A stretch of 64,000 bases of DNA from Oscillospiraceae bacterium (GCA_902790675.1 CADASU010000003.1:1-64000), one strand, 5' to 3'. Shown: positions 7,409 to 16,575, numbered from the stretch's first letter. Notes: a model not told the origin generated them from the sequence alone. Numbers and translations: made by a program.

Positions 7409-9148
7409 ATGGAAAAGGTTTTTGTTAAAAGCAAACTGAAAACTAGGATTGTTATTTTTATAGTATCAATTTGCTTGGTGTTTGGAGTGTTGCTGATTTA
7501 CGTTAGCACAAATTTGTATAGACAACGAATAATTGACAGCTATACTGAGTATGGGAATAATGTTGCTGTTGCAACAGCAAAGTTATTTCCTGGTAATTCA
7601 CTTGAAGAGTATTCCGACATTGCTTTTAAATATAATAGATCACAGGTAGATAAAAGCAAGGTTAATGAAGTCTTAAATAGTGATGCATATAAAAATGTTT
7701 GTAGTCAAGTTGATGAATTAAGAAAGTCATTGGAATTTAATGATATATATGTTTGTGCTGTGGATCTAGATATTCTGAATAGTTATGATGCTGCAACTAC
7801 TAATCTTGATGAGTGGAATCCGCTGTATTATGTAGTTGATACTCACGTTGATGATAACCTTAAACAGTATTTTGCAGAAAAAGACAGATTTGCTATAAAA
7901 TACATCAAAAATATTATAGACGGTATTAATACTGGAGAAAACACGGGCGGTAATTATCCGGAGAACAGTAAATATGGCTATACTATAACTTTAACGCATC
8001 AAGTTTTTTCCAATGAAAAGTTTGCTGTTGTAGTTTGCTGTGACCTTAGTATTGATGACTATCAAAAAGATATTATGAATTTTATATTAATGACAACGAT
8101 TACTGTGCTTGTTTTGACGCTAATTTTGATATTTGTATCTTTGTTTATGATTTCACGACATTTTATAAAGCCCGTTGTTTCCATTGCTAATGAAGCTGAA
8201 AATTTTGCAGGTAATGAAGGGTGGGGGTTAAGTGCATTAGAAGAATTTAAGACAGGCGATGAAATAGAACTATTAGCGCGAAGCATATTGCAAATGCAGA
8301 AAAATATGTTTAAATATATGGACGATTCTATAAATAAAGCTATAAATTTGAAAAAAGTGCGAACTGAGCTCAATTTGGCTAAAAACATACAAGCGGATAT
8401 GTTGCCAGCAATATTTCCAGAATCTATTATAAGGAACAATTTTGATTTAGATGCATCTATGACACCGGCTAAAGAAGTGGGTGGAGATTTTTATGACTTT
8501 TTCTTTATAGATGATAATCAAAATCATTTAGCTTTGGTTATAGCAGACGTTTCGGGTAAAGGTGTTCCTGCTGCTTTATTCATGGTCATAGCTAAAACTT
8601 TGATTAAAGACAGAGCCAATATTAATTCGCCTGGTGAGAGCTATAGCCCAGCAAAAATTTTAGCTTATGTTAATGAACAACTTTGCGAAAATAATAAAAA
8701 TGAATTATTTGTTACTGTATGGCTTGCTATTATAGATATGCAAACAGGTGAATGTATATCTGCTAATGCAGGACATGAATATCCGGCTATTTGTAGAAAA
8801 GGAGAAAAGTATGAGTTAATTAAGGATAAGCATTCTCCGGCAGTTGCAACTATTGAAGGAATAAAGTTTAAAGATCAAGAGTTTAAATTAAATTCGGGAG
8901 ATTCTTTATTTGTTTATACTGATGGAGTTACTGAAGCTACAAATGCTGATGGAGAGCTTTTTGGAGAACAAAGACTAGTTGATGCGTTAAATAAAGATGA
9001 TAAGGCCTCTGCTTCGGATATTTTAAAAAATGTAAGAAAAGATGTTGATGAGTTTGTAGGAAAGGCGCCTCAATTTGATGATCTCACAATGGTTTGTTTT
9101 AAATATTATGGGAAGGATGGGGTCACTGATGAAAGAGATAAATGTTGA
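7409..9148 (+). CDS. Membrane-bound SpoIIE/RsbU-type PP2C phosphatase with HAMP domain
   Basis: A 579-residue sensor phosphatase. A first membrane helix (about residues 12-33) and a second (about 222-246) bracket a roughly 190-residue extracytoplasmic region. A HAMP linker follows (about 245-300), then a short coiled segment and a SpoIIE-type PP2C domain (about 340-575) with metal-binding motifs GGDFYDFF, ADVSGKGVPAALFM, TDGVTEA and DDLTMV. Such proteins dephosphorylate a phospho-STAS protein in response to an external signal. The natural substrate here is the STAS protein of the same cluster. The outer domain has no signature I recognise. It is tightly packed between GH3 and the kinase gene, overlapping the latter by 20 nt. 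Confidence 0.9.
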   Translation: MEKVFVKSKLKTRIVIFIVSICLVFGVLLIYVSTNLYRQRIIDSYTEYGNNVAVATAKLFPGNSLEEYSDIAFKYNRSQVDKSKVNEVLNSDAYKNVCSQVDELRKSLEFNDIYVCAVDLDILNSYDAATTNLDEWNPLYYVVDTHVDDNLKQYFAEKDRFAIKYIKNIIDGINTGENTGGNYPENSKYGYTITLTHQVFSNEKFAVVVCCDLSIDDYQKDIMNFILMTTITVLVLTLILIFVSLFMISRHFIKPVVSIANEAENFAGNEGWGLSALEEFKTGDEIELLARSILQMQKNMFKYMDDSINKAINLKKVRTELNLAKNIQADMLPAIFPESIIRNNFDLDASMTPAKEVGGDFYDFFFIDDNQNHLALVIADVSGKGVPAALFMVIAKTLIKDRANINSPGESYSPAKILAYVNEQLCENNKNELFVTVWLAIIDMQTGECISANAGHEYPAICRKGEKYELIKDKHSPAVATIEGIKFKDQEFKLNSGDSLFVYTDGVTEATNADGELFGEQRLVDALNKDDKASASDILKNVRKDVDEFVGKAPQFDDLTMVCFKYYGKDGVTDERDKC

Positions 9149-9536
9149 GGCTAATGTTGATAACTTGTATAAAGTGCTTGGCTTTATAGAGCAGCAATTA
9201 AATGGTGTTAACTGTGATGCTAAAAATCAAAACCGACTTTTGATTGCAGTTGAAGAGATATTTATTAATATAGCTAAATATGCTTACAAAGACGGTAATG
9301 GTTCTATTAAAGTTCAAGTTTCTTTTTCAGCTAATAATAGTGTTATCACTGCTGTTTTTATAGATAGTGGAATTAAATATGATCCACTTGCTAAGGAAGA
9401 CCCAGATATTGGCTTGTCTGCTTCTGAAAGGCCAATTGGAGGTTTAGGAATATATATTACAAAAAAGTTTGTTGATGAGATTTTTTATGATTATAAGAAT
9501 AATCAAAATATTCTTACGATAAAAAAACAAATTTAA
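9129..9536 (+). CDS. RsbW-type anti-sigma factor / serine kinase (HATPase_c_2)
   Basis: A 135-residue GHKL ATPase. The N box is LLIAVEEIFINIAKYAY (about residues 36-52) and the G box is RPIGGLGIYITKKF (about 105-118), the pattern of RsbW/SpoIIAB kinases. These proteins bind a sigma factor or other target and phosphorylate the STAS antagonist. With the neighbouring phosphatase and STAS protein it completes a partner switch. No cognate sigma factor is encoded in the cluster; the only sigma factor in the window is the housekeeping RpoD far away. The start chosen is the ATG inside the end of the phosphatase gene, with GGAAGG upstream; an earlier in-frame ATG has no better site. Confidence 0.87.
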   Translation: MKEINVEANVDNLYKVLGFIEQQLNGVNCDAKNQNRLLIAVEEIFINIAKYAYKDGNGSIKVQVSFSANNSVITAVFIDSGIKYDPLAKEDPDIGLSASERPIGGLGIYITKKFVDEIFYDYKNNQNILTIKKQI

Positions 9537-9558
9537 ATTATTGAGGGAGGTTGTAAAA

Positions 9559-10032
9559 ATGCCAAGCAATGTTTTTAGAGAAAAAAGTATGGAGAGAGTT
9601 TCTTCGCCGGAGCAGTTGAACGATTATATTAAAGTTTCTAATCCGGCAGTATGGATGGTAATTTCTAGTGTTATTATTCTATTAATTGGTGTTTGTGTTT
9701 GGGGAGTTCTTGGAAAGCTTAATACTGTGATTAAAACTGGTGGAGTTTGCCGTAATGGAGTGGCTTGTTGCTATGTTAAAGAAGCTGATGTTTCTAAAAT
9801 TAAGGCTGACTCTACTGTTAGTGTTGATGGAAATGATTACACCGTTGCTTCAATGTCAAAATCTCCCGTAAAAGCTGGGGAAAATGTAGATCCTTATATT
9901 TTACATCTTGGCAATATAGGAGATAATGACTGGGTTTATGAGGTGTTTTTTAATGCGCCGCTAAAGAATGACAAATATGAAATGAACATAACTGTAGATA
10001 GTGTATCACCGATGTCGTTTATTTTGAATTGA
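9559..10032 (+). CDS. Short NHLM-type bacteriocin secretion protein (HlyD-like N-terminus)
   Basis: A 157-residue protein with the pattern FREKSMERVSSPEQLNDYI, then a membrane helix at about residues 32-52. It matches the N-terminus of NHLM system secretion proteins, the membrane-fusion (HlyD) partner of NHLM exporters. Known HlyD proteins are about 400 residues with long coiled coils and a lipoyl-like domain; here only about 100 residues follow the helix, forming one small beta-rich domain (VSVDGNDYTVASMSKS). It is therefore a shortened form. The stop codon is clean and I see no downstream remnant, so it looks natural and not broken. GAGGGAGG lies 8 nt before the ATG. It is 20 nt upstream of the exporter gene. 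Confidence 0.8.
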   Translation: MPSNVFREKSMERVSSPEQLNDYIKVSNPAVWMVISSVIILLIGVCVWGVLGKLNTVIKTGGVCRNGVACCYVKEADVSKIKADSTVSVDGNDYTVASMSKSPVKAGENVDPYILHLGNIGDNDWVYEVFFNAPLKNDKYEMNITVDSVSPMSFILN

Positions 10033-10051
10033 TCAAAAGGAGTGATTTCTG

Positions 10052-12241
10052 TTGAGTGCTGTTAAAAATATAAAAAGTCCTGTAGCTAATGGTGTAGCTA
10101 AAGTGCCAGTTATAATGCAAATGGAAGCACTTGAATGCGGGGCAGCTTCGCTGACTATGATATTGGCATATTATCAAAAATGGATTGCTCTTGAGCAAGT
10201 TAGATCTGACTGTGGAGTTTCTCGTGATGGATCTAATGCAAAAAATATAATGATAGCTGCGAGAAATTATGGCTTATCTGCTAAGGGCTATCGCTATGAG
10301 CCTGATGAACTGAGACAAAAAGGAAAATTTCCTTGCATAATTCATTGGAATTTTAACCATTTTGTGGTATGCGATGGATTTAGAGGAGATAAAGTATATC
10401 TTAATGATCCTGCTAGAGGAAATGTTACAGTTTCTGCGAAAGAGTTTGATGAATCTTTTACAGGAATATGCTTGATGTTTGAACCAACAGATGAGTTTGA
10501 ACCTAGTGGAAAACCAAAGAGCATTTTTGAATTTGCAGCAAAAAGATTAAAAGGAACAGGAACTGCAGTTGCATTTGTTATTTTAACCACAGTAATATCT
10601 TCTTTGATGGGAATTATTAATCCCGGATTTTCACGTATATTCTTAGACCGACTTATAACAGGCGTGAATCCTGATTGGTTTGTTCCGTTTTTGTTGGCAT
10701 TATCTGGATTTGCCTTTATTCAGATACTTGTAGAGTGGATTAAGGCCATATATTCGTTAAGAATAAACGGAAAATTGGCTGCTGTTGGTAGCACATCTTT
10801 TATGTGGAAAGTTTTACGATTGCCAATGGAGTTTTTCTCGCAGAGGATGGCGGGAGATATTCAATTAAGACAACAATCTAATGCTTCTATAGCTGAAAAG
10901 TTAATTGTTACAATCGTTCCGTTGGCCTTGAATACTGTAATGATGATTTTTTATCTTATTGTTATGCTAAGATATAGTGTTTTGCTGACTTTAGTAGGAG
11001 TATCATCTGTTGCAATCAACATATTTATTTCTAATATTGTTTCAAAAAAGCGTATTAATATTACTAGAATTCAGATGAGGGATTCAGGTAAACTTGCTGG
11101 TACTACGGTTGCAGGAATTGAGATGATTGAGACTATCAAAGCAAGTGGAGCAGAAAATGGTTTTTTTACAAAATGGTCTGGATATCAAGCAAGTGTTAAT
11201 ACTCAAACTGTTAGGTTTGTTAAGCTTAGCAAATATTTGGGATTGTTGCCTGTATTATTTAATAATTTAAGCTCAGCAGCTGTTGTTATATTAGGCGCTT
11301 TTTTGGTTATTCAAAACCAATTTACAGTTGGTATGGTTATGATGTTCCAAGGCTTTTTGCAATCGTTTAGCGCCCCAGCTAGTCAACTTGTATCTGCTGG
11401 ACAAACTTTGCAAGAAATGCGCACAGAAATGGAACGTGTTGAGGATGTTATGGAATATCCTGTTGACGTAGAAGAAGACCACGATGATGGTAATTCAGAT
11501 AACGATGAAGAATATGATAAATTGTCTGGTAATGTTGAATTGAAAAATGTTACTTTTGGATATTCTAGTCTTGGAGAACCTTTGGTTAAAAATTTCAACC
11601 TTTCTTTAAAACCAGGAAATCGAGTTGCATTTGTTGGAACATCGGGATGTGGAAAATCTACTCTTTCAAAATTAATTTCTGGTTTATATAAGCCTTGGAG
11701 TGGTGAGATTTTATTTGATGGTAAGCCTATAAAAGACATTGATCGTAGTGTTTTTACCGGATCTTTAGCTGTTGTTGACCAGGACATAATATTGTTTGAA
11801 GATACTATTTCTAACAATATAAAAATGTGGGATAAATCTATTGAGAACTTTGAGGTAATTATGGCTGCTCGAGATGCACAAATACATGATGACATTATGC
11901 ATCGTGATGGTGGATATGATTATAAAATTATGGAAGGTGGAAAAGACTTTTCTGGTGGGCAGAGACAGCGTATGGAAATTGCTAGAGTTTTAGCTCAGGA
12001 CCCTACAATTATTATTCTCGATGAAGCAACTTCTGCGCTTGATGCAAAAACAGAGTATGAAGTAGTAAAATCTATTAAAGATAGAGGAATTACTTGTATT
12101 GTTGTTGCGCACCGTCTTTCTACAATTCGTGATTGTGATGAAATTATTGTTATGGATAGAGGAAATGTTGTAGAACGAGGAACTCATGACGAGCTATACG
12201 CTAAAGGTGGTTATTATACACAACTTGTATCTAATGAATAA
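10052..12241 (+). CDS. NHLM bacteriocin exporter, C39 peptidase/permease/ATPase
   Basis: A 729-residue three-domain exporter. The N-terminal C39 peptidase has the catalytic triad C29 (MEALECGAAS), H103 (FNHFVVCDGF) and D119 (LNDPARG); it cuts precursors after a double glycine. Six membrane helices fill about residues 165-450. The ATPase has Walker A GTSGCGKST (about 527-535), signature SGGQRQR (about 633) and Walker B IIILDEATSALD (about 651-662). Its cognate substrates are clearly the Nif11-like precursors downstream, which carry Gly-Gly at the leader end. Between TMD and ATPase is an acidic linker (EEDHDDGNSDNDEEYD). Translation starts at TTG with AAAGGAG 8 nt upstream. Confidence 0.95.
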   Translation: MSAVKNIKSPVANGVAKVPVIMQMEALECGAASLTMILAYYQKWIALEQVRSDCGVSRDGSNAKNIMIAARNYGLSAKGYRYEPDELRQKGKFPCIIHWNFNHFVVCDGFRGDKVYLNDPARGNVTVSAKEFDESFTGICLMFEPTDEFEPSGKPKSIFEFAAKRLKGTGTAVAFVILTTVISSLMGIINPGFSRIFLDRLITGVNPDWFVPFLLALSGFAFIQILVEWIKAIYSLRINGKLAAVGSTSFMWKVLRLPMEFFSQRMAGDIQLRQQSNASIAEKLIVTIVPLALNTVMMIFYLIVMLRYSVLLTLVGVSSVAINIFISNIVSKKRINITRIQMRDSGKLAGTTVAGIEMIETIKASGAENGFFTKWSGYQASVNTQTVRFVKLSKYLGLLPVLFNNLSSAAVVILGAFLVIQNQFTVGMVMMFQGFLQSFSAPASQLVSAGQTLQEMRTEMERVEDVMEYPVDVEEDHDDGNSDNDEEYDKLSGNVELKNVTFGYSSLGEPLVKNFNLSLKPGNRVAFVGTSGCGKSTLSKLISGLYKPWSGEILFDGKPIKDIDRSVFTGSLAVVDQDIILFEDTISNNIKMWDKSIENFEVIMAARDAQIHDDIMHRDGGYDYKIMEGGKDFSGGQRQRMEIARVLAQDPTIIILDEATSALDAKTEYEVVKSIKDRGITCIVVAHRLSTIRDCDEIIVMDRGNVVERGTHDELYAKGGYYTQLVSNE

Positions 12242-12254
12242 AGGGGGATAGAGA

Positions 12255-14441
12255 ATGAGCTGGTTTAATGAGCAAATAAAACAACGTAAACAGAGCGACA
12301 GAGACACGTTTGCTGATTCTTTTGTTAACATAGCTGGTGCTGTTATGGGCCGCAAAGTTCAAGTGGCGCTTAGTGATGATATACAAGTTACAAAAGACGC
12401 GGTAGATGAAATTTTAAAATTTTATCATATAAAAATTCAGGAAGTTCCAGATGATATTAAAGATGTTAATGAACAAATTGAGTTTTTGATTAGACCCCAT
12501 GGAATTATGCGTAGAATGGTTAAGTTGTCAAAAGGATGGCACAAAGACGCTATTGGAGCCATGATTGGATTAAGAAAAAGTGATGGAAGAATAGTGGCAC
12601 TTATACCTACGGGCATATCTGGATATAGTTATATTGATCCCGATACAGGCAAAAGAGTTGGAATTAACGGAAGAACTGAGGAACTATTTGAAGAGGACGC
12701 TATGGTGTTTTACAAGCCGTTTCCACTTAAAAAATTAGACATAAAAGGACTTTTAGTTTATATCGTTCAAACTCTTTCGATGGCTGATTTTGTTCTTGTT
12801 GCGGTGTCAGCTTTTGCGGTTACTTTGGTTGGCATGCTTACTCCAAAAATTAACAAAATTATATTTTCTTATGTTGTTGAGTCTGGGAGTATGCAGATAT
12901 TGGCGGCAATTGCAATATTTTCAGCGGCGGTATTAATCAGTAGTCACATGTTAACTATCATTAAAGAAATTGTTAGTAGCAGAATAGTTACCAAAATGAA
13001 CATAACTGTTCAAGTAGCGACTATGATGAGAGTATTATCTCTACCAGCTAAATTTTTTAAAGATTATAGTGCTGGTGAACTTTCATCAAGAACGCAAATT
13101 ATAAATCAGCTTTGTCAAATGCTTGTTACAAATGTTTTGCAAACAGGACTAACTTCGGTATTTTCTCTGGTTTATATTTCGCAAATTTTTGCATATGCAC
13201 CAGCATTGGTCTTTCCAGCTATTCTTGTTATAGTTGCTACTGTTGTATTTTCATTAATTGTGGCACTTATGCAAATGAAAATTACTATAAAGCAAATGAA
13301 ACTATCATCTAAAGAAAGCGGATTAACTTTTGCTTTATTATCTGGTATTCAAAAAATAAAGCTTTCTGGAGCTGAAAAAAGATCTTTTGCTCGTTGGGCA
13401 AAAGTGTATTCTGAACAAGCACAGTTGCTATATAGTCCTCCTTTATTAATAAAAATTAATAAAGTTATAACAACTATGATTACGCTGAGCGGAACTATAG
13501 CAATGTATTATTTTGCAGTGTTGAGTCATGTTTCGGCAGCCGATTATTTTGCATTTAATACTGCTTATGGCATGGTTTCTGGAGCATTTATGGGACTTGC
13601 GGGTGTTGCATTAGACATTGCTAAAATAAAACCTATTATGAATATGGTAAAGCCTATTTTGGAAGCGGTCCCAGAAATATCAGAAGGAAAGAACGTTGTA
13701 ACGAGGCTTTCTGGAGGAATTGAAGTTAACAATGTTACTTTCGGATATGATGAAAGCATGCCCCCTATATTGAATGATATATCTTTAAAGATAAAACCGG
13801 GACAATATGTTGCAATAGTTGGCACAACTGGTTGCGGTAAATCAACGTTAATGAGAATTATGTTAGGATTTGAAACTCCGAAAAAAGGATCTGTTTATTT
13901 TGATGGTAAAGATTTGAGTAATCTTGACTTAAAATCTTTAAGAAAAAAAATTGGAACTGTTATGCAGAATGGAAAATTGTTTGAGGGTGATTTGTTTTCA
14001 AACATAACAATATCGGCGCCAGAGCTCACTATGGACGATGCTTGGGAAGCAGCTGAACTTTCTGGAATGGCAGATGATATTAGAAATATGCCTATGGGAA
14101 TGCAAACTATAGTTTCAGAAGGTGGTGGCGGAATTTCTGGAGGTCAGAGACAAAGACTTATGATTTCTAGAGCTATTGCGCCAAAACCTAGAATATTAAT
14201 GTTTGACGAGGCTACATCTGCTTTGGATAATTTAACTCAGAAAAAAGTTTCTGAATCACTTGATAATTTAAAGTGTACTAGAATTGTAATTGCCCATAGG
14301 CTATCTACAATAAGGCAGTGTGATAGAATCATAGTTCTTGATAAAGGTAGAATTATTGAAGATGGAACTTATGATGAGCTTATTGCACAAGAAGGATTTT
14401 TTGCAGAACTGGTTGAAAGACAAAGATTAGATAAAAAATAG
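12255..14441 (+). CDS. NHLM bacteriocin system second ABC transporter protein
   Basis: A 728-residue ABC half-exporter lacking the C39 peptidase. The first 170 residues form a soluble domain typical of the second NHLM transporter (RKSDGRIVALIPTGISGYSY region). Membrane helices lie at about 175-450, and the ATPase has Walker A GTTGCGKST (about 520-528), signature ISGGQRQRLM (about 627) and Walker B ILMFDEATSALD. It starts 13 nt after the C39 exporter and is nearly the same size, so the two probably form a heterodimer. An export role is inferred from the family and context. Confidence 0.93.
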   Translation: MSWFNEQIKQRKQSDRDTFADSFVNIAGAVMGRKVQVALSDDIQVTKDAVDEILKFYHIKIQEVPDDIKDVNEQIEFLIRPHGIMRRMVKLSKGWHKDAIGAMIGLRKSDGRIVALIPTGISGYSYIDPDTGKRVGINGRTEELFEEDAMVFYKPFPLKKLDIKGLLVYIVQTLSMADFVLVAVSAFAVTLVGMLTPKINKIIFSYVVESGSMQILAAIAIFSAAVLISSHMLTIIKEIVSSRIVTKMNITVQVATMMRVLSLPAKFFKDYSAGELSSRTQIINQLCQMLVTNVLQTGLTSVFSLVYISQIFAYAPALVFPAILVIVATVVFSLIVALMQMKITIKQMKLSSKESGLTFALLSGIQKIKLSGAEKRSFARWAKVYSEQAQLLYSPPLLIKINKVITTMITLSGTIAMYYFAVLSHVSAADYFAFNTAYGMVSGAFMGLAGVALDIAKIKPIMNMVKPILEAVPEISEGKNVVTRLSGGIEVNNVTFGYDESMPPILNDISLKIKPGQYVAIVGTTGCGKSTLMRIMLGFETPKKGSVYFDGKDLSNLDLKSLRKKIGTVMQNGKLFEGDLFSNITISAPELTMDDAWEAAELSGMADDIRNMPMGMQTIVSEGGGGISGGQRQRLMISRAIAPKPRILMFDEATSALDNLTQKKVSESLDNLKCTRIVIAHRLSTIRQCDRIIVLDKGRIIEDGTYDELIAQEGFFAELVERQRLDKK

Positions 14442-14487
14442 GCATAATAAATGTTAATTGCTGAGGCATATAGAAAGGGTATGACAT

Positions 14488-15876
14488 ATGCATTATAGAT
14501 TGAAAGATAATTTTTTATTAAGAGGATGGGATCTGCTTCCATTTGCTTTATATGATGCTAAAACTCATAGTGTAAATTTTTTCGATAAACATGCCTTTTC
14601 TATTATTAGTCTTTGCGATGGTGAAAATTTTATCGATATTAATACGCTTACATCAGATCAGCAGCGTCTATTGAATGATTTCATTAGTAAAGATATTGTT
14701 GAAAAATGTGACCATGTTTTTCCGCTAAATGATAGGCAAAAATATATAAAGTTTCCTTGTAGATATATGGCTTCAGCACATTGGTCCATTACTGGCAAGT
14801 GTAATTATAAATGTAGACATTGTTTTATGTCAGCTACTGATGTAAATGCTTGCGAATTGCCATTAGCTGACATAAAAAAAATAATTAAAGAATTGGCTGA
14901 ATGTGGAATATACAGTGTTTCACTTACTGGAGGAGAGCCCTTAGTTAGAGATGATTTTCTTGAAATTTTAGATGCACTTATGGACGCTCAGATTAATGTT
15001 GATGGAGTTTATACTAATGGAAAGCTGCTTAATAACGAATTGTTAGATGCTTTTGAAGCAAGAAATATGAAGCCCACTATCCATATGAGCTATGATGGAA
15101 AAGGTTGGCATGATTGGATTAGAGGAATACCTGGTGCTGAAAAATATGTTATAGATGCTTTTGCACTGTGCAAAGAAAGAGGCTTTGCAACAACAGCAGA
15201 GATGTGTATTCATAAAAAAAACAAAGATACATTTTGTGAAACTGTAGATAAGCTGGCTGATTTAAACTGTATGAGTTTAAAAATTAATGCAGCTGATGAA
15301 TTGGGAAATTGGGCGAAAACTTCTACGAAATATTCGTTATCAGTAAAAGAAAAAGACGATATTTATTTAGATTATATAAAGCAATTTTTTGAAAATGGAA
15401 TGAAAATATCACTACAATTAGATTCATTTTTTATGTGTGAAAAAGGTTCTACAAAATATAGGTTGCCATTGATACAAAATGACTCTAAACTTGACTATTT
15501 GAAAAGGGTGCTTTGTAGGTCCGCTAGAAATACATTATACATTAGCCCAGAAGGAATTGTCTTACCATGTATGCCTTTTGTTAGCACTGAATTAAAAAAT
15601 ACTTATCCTAGCATTTTAGATAATAAATTGTGTGATATTTTATCTAACTCTTGTTATATGAAAACCATAGACACTAGATTGAAAGAATATTTTGATTTTA
15701 ATCCGGAATGTAACGAATGCGAGCACAAAGGAGTATGCGATGGTGGATGTAGAGCAGAGGCGGCTATTCACAATTCGAACTATATGGCAAAAGACTTGCA
15801 GGCATGTTATTTTTTCAAAAATAATTATAAAGAAAAAATTGAAAAGGTGGTTGACTCTGTATTAAAAAAATCATAG
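14488..15876 (+). CDS. Radical SAM/SPASM peptide maturase
   Basis: A 462-residue enzyme. The radical SAM cluster motif is C105-x3-C109-x2-C112 and the GGEP motif is at 148-151. The C-terminal SPASM region has C343, C361, C408, C411, C417, C421 and C440, enough for two auxiliary iron-sulfur clusters. The first 85 residues, including HAFSIISLCDGENF, look like a PqqD-type peptide-recognition domain. Enzymes of this build install thioether or C-C crosslinks, epimerise residues or otherwise alter ribosomal peptides. It lies directly upstream of the precursor array and is the only clear modifying enzyme besides GH3. Which precursors it acts on and the chemistry are unknown. Ribosome site AAAGGG precedes ATG. 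Confidence 0.9.
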   Translation: MHYRLKDNFLLRGWDLLPFALYDAKTHSVNFFDKHAFSIISLCDGENFIDINTLTSDQQRLLNDFISKDIVEKCDHVFPLNDRQKYIKFPCRYMASAHWSITGKCNYKCRHCFMSATDVNACELPLADIKKIIKELAECGIYSVSLTGGEPLVRDDFLEILDALMDAQINVDGVYTNGKLLNNELLDAFEARNMKPTIHMSYDGKGWHDWIRGIPGAEKYVIDAFALCKERGFATTAEMCIHKKNKDTFCETVDKLADLNCMSLKINAADELGNWAKTSTKYSLSVKEKDDIYLDYIKQFFENGMKISLQLDSFFMCEKGSTKYRLPLIQNDSKLDYLKRVLCRSARNTLYISPEGIVLPCMPFVSTELKNTYPSILDNKLCDILSNSCYMKTIDTRLKEYFDFNPECNECEHKGVCDGGCRAEAAIHNSNYMAKDLQACYFFKNNYKEKIEKVVDSVLKKS

Positions 15877-15943
15877 AAATATCGGCAAGTAGAAAGTAAA
15901 ACATTTATATTTTTGTATTTATATAGAATGGTGGCGTGTTTAT

Positions 15944-16228
15944 ATGTCATTAGAGAGTGCAAAACAATTTTTATCACGAGTTGAATCGGATCCAAGTATT
16001 TTGGATGAAATTTCAGATAGTATAGATGAAGCGGAAACAGATGATAAAAAGCTTAGTGTTATTGTTTTTTTTGCACAGAAGATAGGATATGATTTTACAG
16101 CTCTTGATATTAAAACCGTTTCATCAAAAATTGGAAATGTTGATGATGATCAATATGAGGTTTATGGTGGTATATCTAATTTAAGACGCAAATATTTGTC
16201 TAAATTTAGATTTACTAAAAGAAAATAA
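15944..16228 (+). CDS. Nif11-like (NHLP) precursor peptide 1, strongly basic core
   Basis: A 94-residue precursor. The leader starts MSLESAKQFL, contains the typical IGYDFTALDI segment (GYDFT of the Nif11 domain) and ends in YEVYGG at residues 71-76, the expected C39 cut site. The predicted core of 18 residues is ISNLRRKYLSKFRFTKRK, with 8 Arg/Lys, no Cys and no acidic residue, which looks like a cationic antimicrobial peptide. The leader end differs from the NVAGG of later members. It follows the radical SAM gene by 67 nt and may be in the same transcript. The ribosome site GGTGGCG is moderate. Confidence 0.88.
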   Translation: MSLESAKQFLSRVESDPSILDEISDSIDEAETDDKKLSVIVFFAQKIGYDFTALDIKTVSSKIGNVDDDQYEVYGGISNLRRKYLSKFRFTKRK

Positions 16229-16273
16229 AGCAGAATTTTGATTTATCGTTAATTTATGAAGGATGCGATATAA

Positions 16274-16549
16274 ATGTCATTAAAAAGTGTGAAAGAATTT
16301 TTGTTAGATCCTATTGCTAGTGATGAAGTTAGTGCAATCATATCTTCGCTGGACTTAAAAGATAATGATCTTAACAAAAAAATAGATATAATTGTAGTTG
16401 AGGCAGCTAAGAGAGGATATGATTTTACTGCATCAGAACTTAGAGAGATTGTTGATGATTATGCATCTATTATTGAAGACGACAAATTTAAAAATATAAA
16501 TGGTGGAAGCGGAAAAATAAATACTATAATTAGGTGTATATTGCCGTAA
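16274..16549 (+). CDS. Nif11-like (NHLP) precursor peptide 2
   Basis: A 91-residue precursor with leader MSLKSVKEFL ... KRGYDFTASELREIV and leader end KNINGG at residues 73-78. The predicted core is short, SGKINTIIRCILP, 13 residues with one Cys. It has no charge pattern in common with core 1. The distance of 45 nt from precursor 1 suggests cotranscription. AAGGATG precedes the ATG. The single Cys rules out an intramolecular disulfide but would allow a radical-SAM thioether. Confidence 0.87.
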   Translation: MSLKSVKEFLLDPIASDEVSAIISSLDLKDNDLNKKIDIIVVEAAKRGYDFTASELREIVDDYASIIEDDKFKNINGGSGKINTIIRCILP

Positions 16550-16575
16550 TGTGAGTTTATATTAGTGAATGTATG

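Noticed and set aside
11383-11895. Minus-strand open frame of 170 codons inside the C39 exporter gene
   Set aside because: It is antisense to the conserved ATPase domain, has no ribosome site and no family motif; it is a codon-usage shadow.
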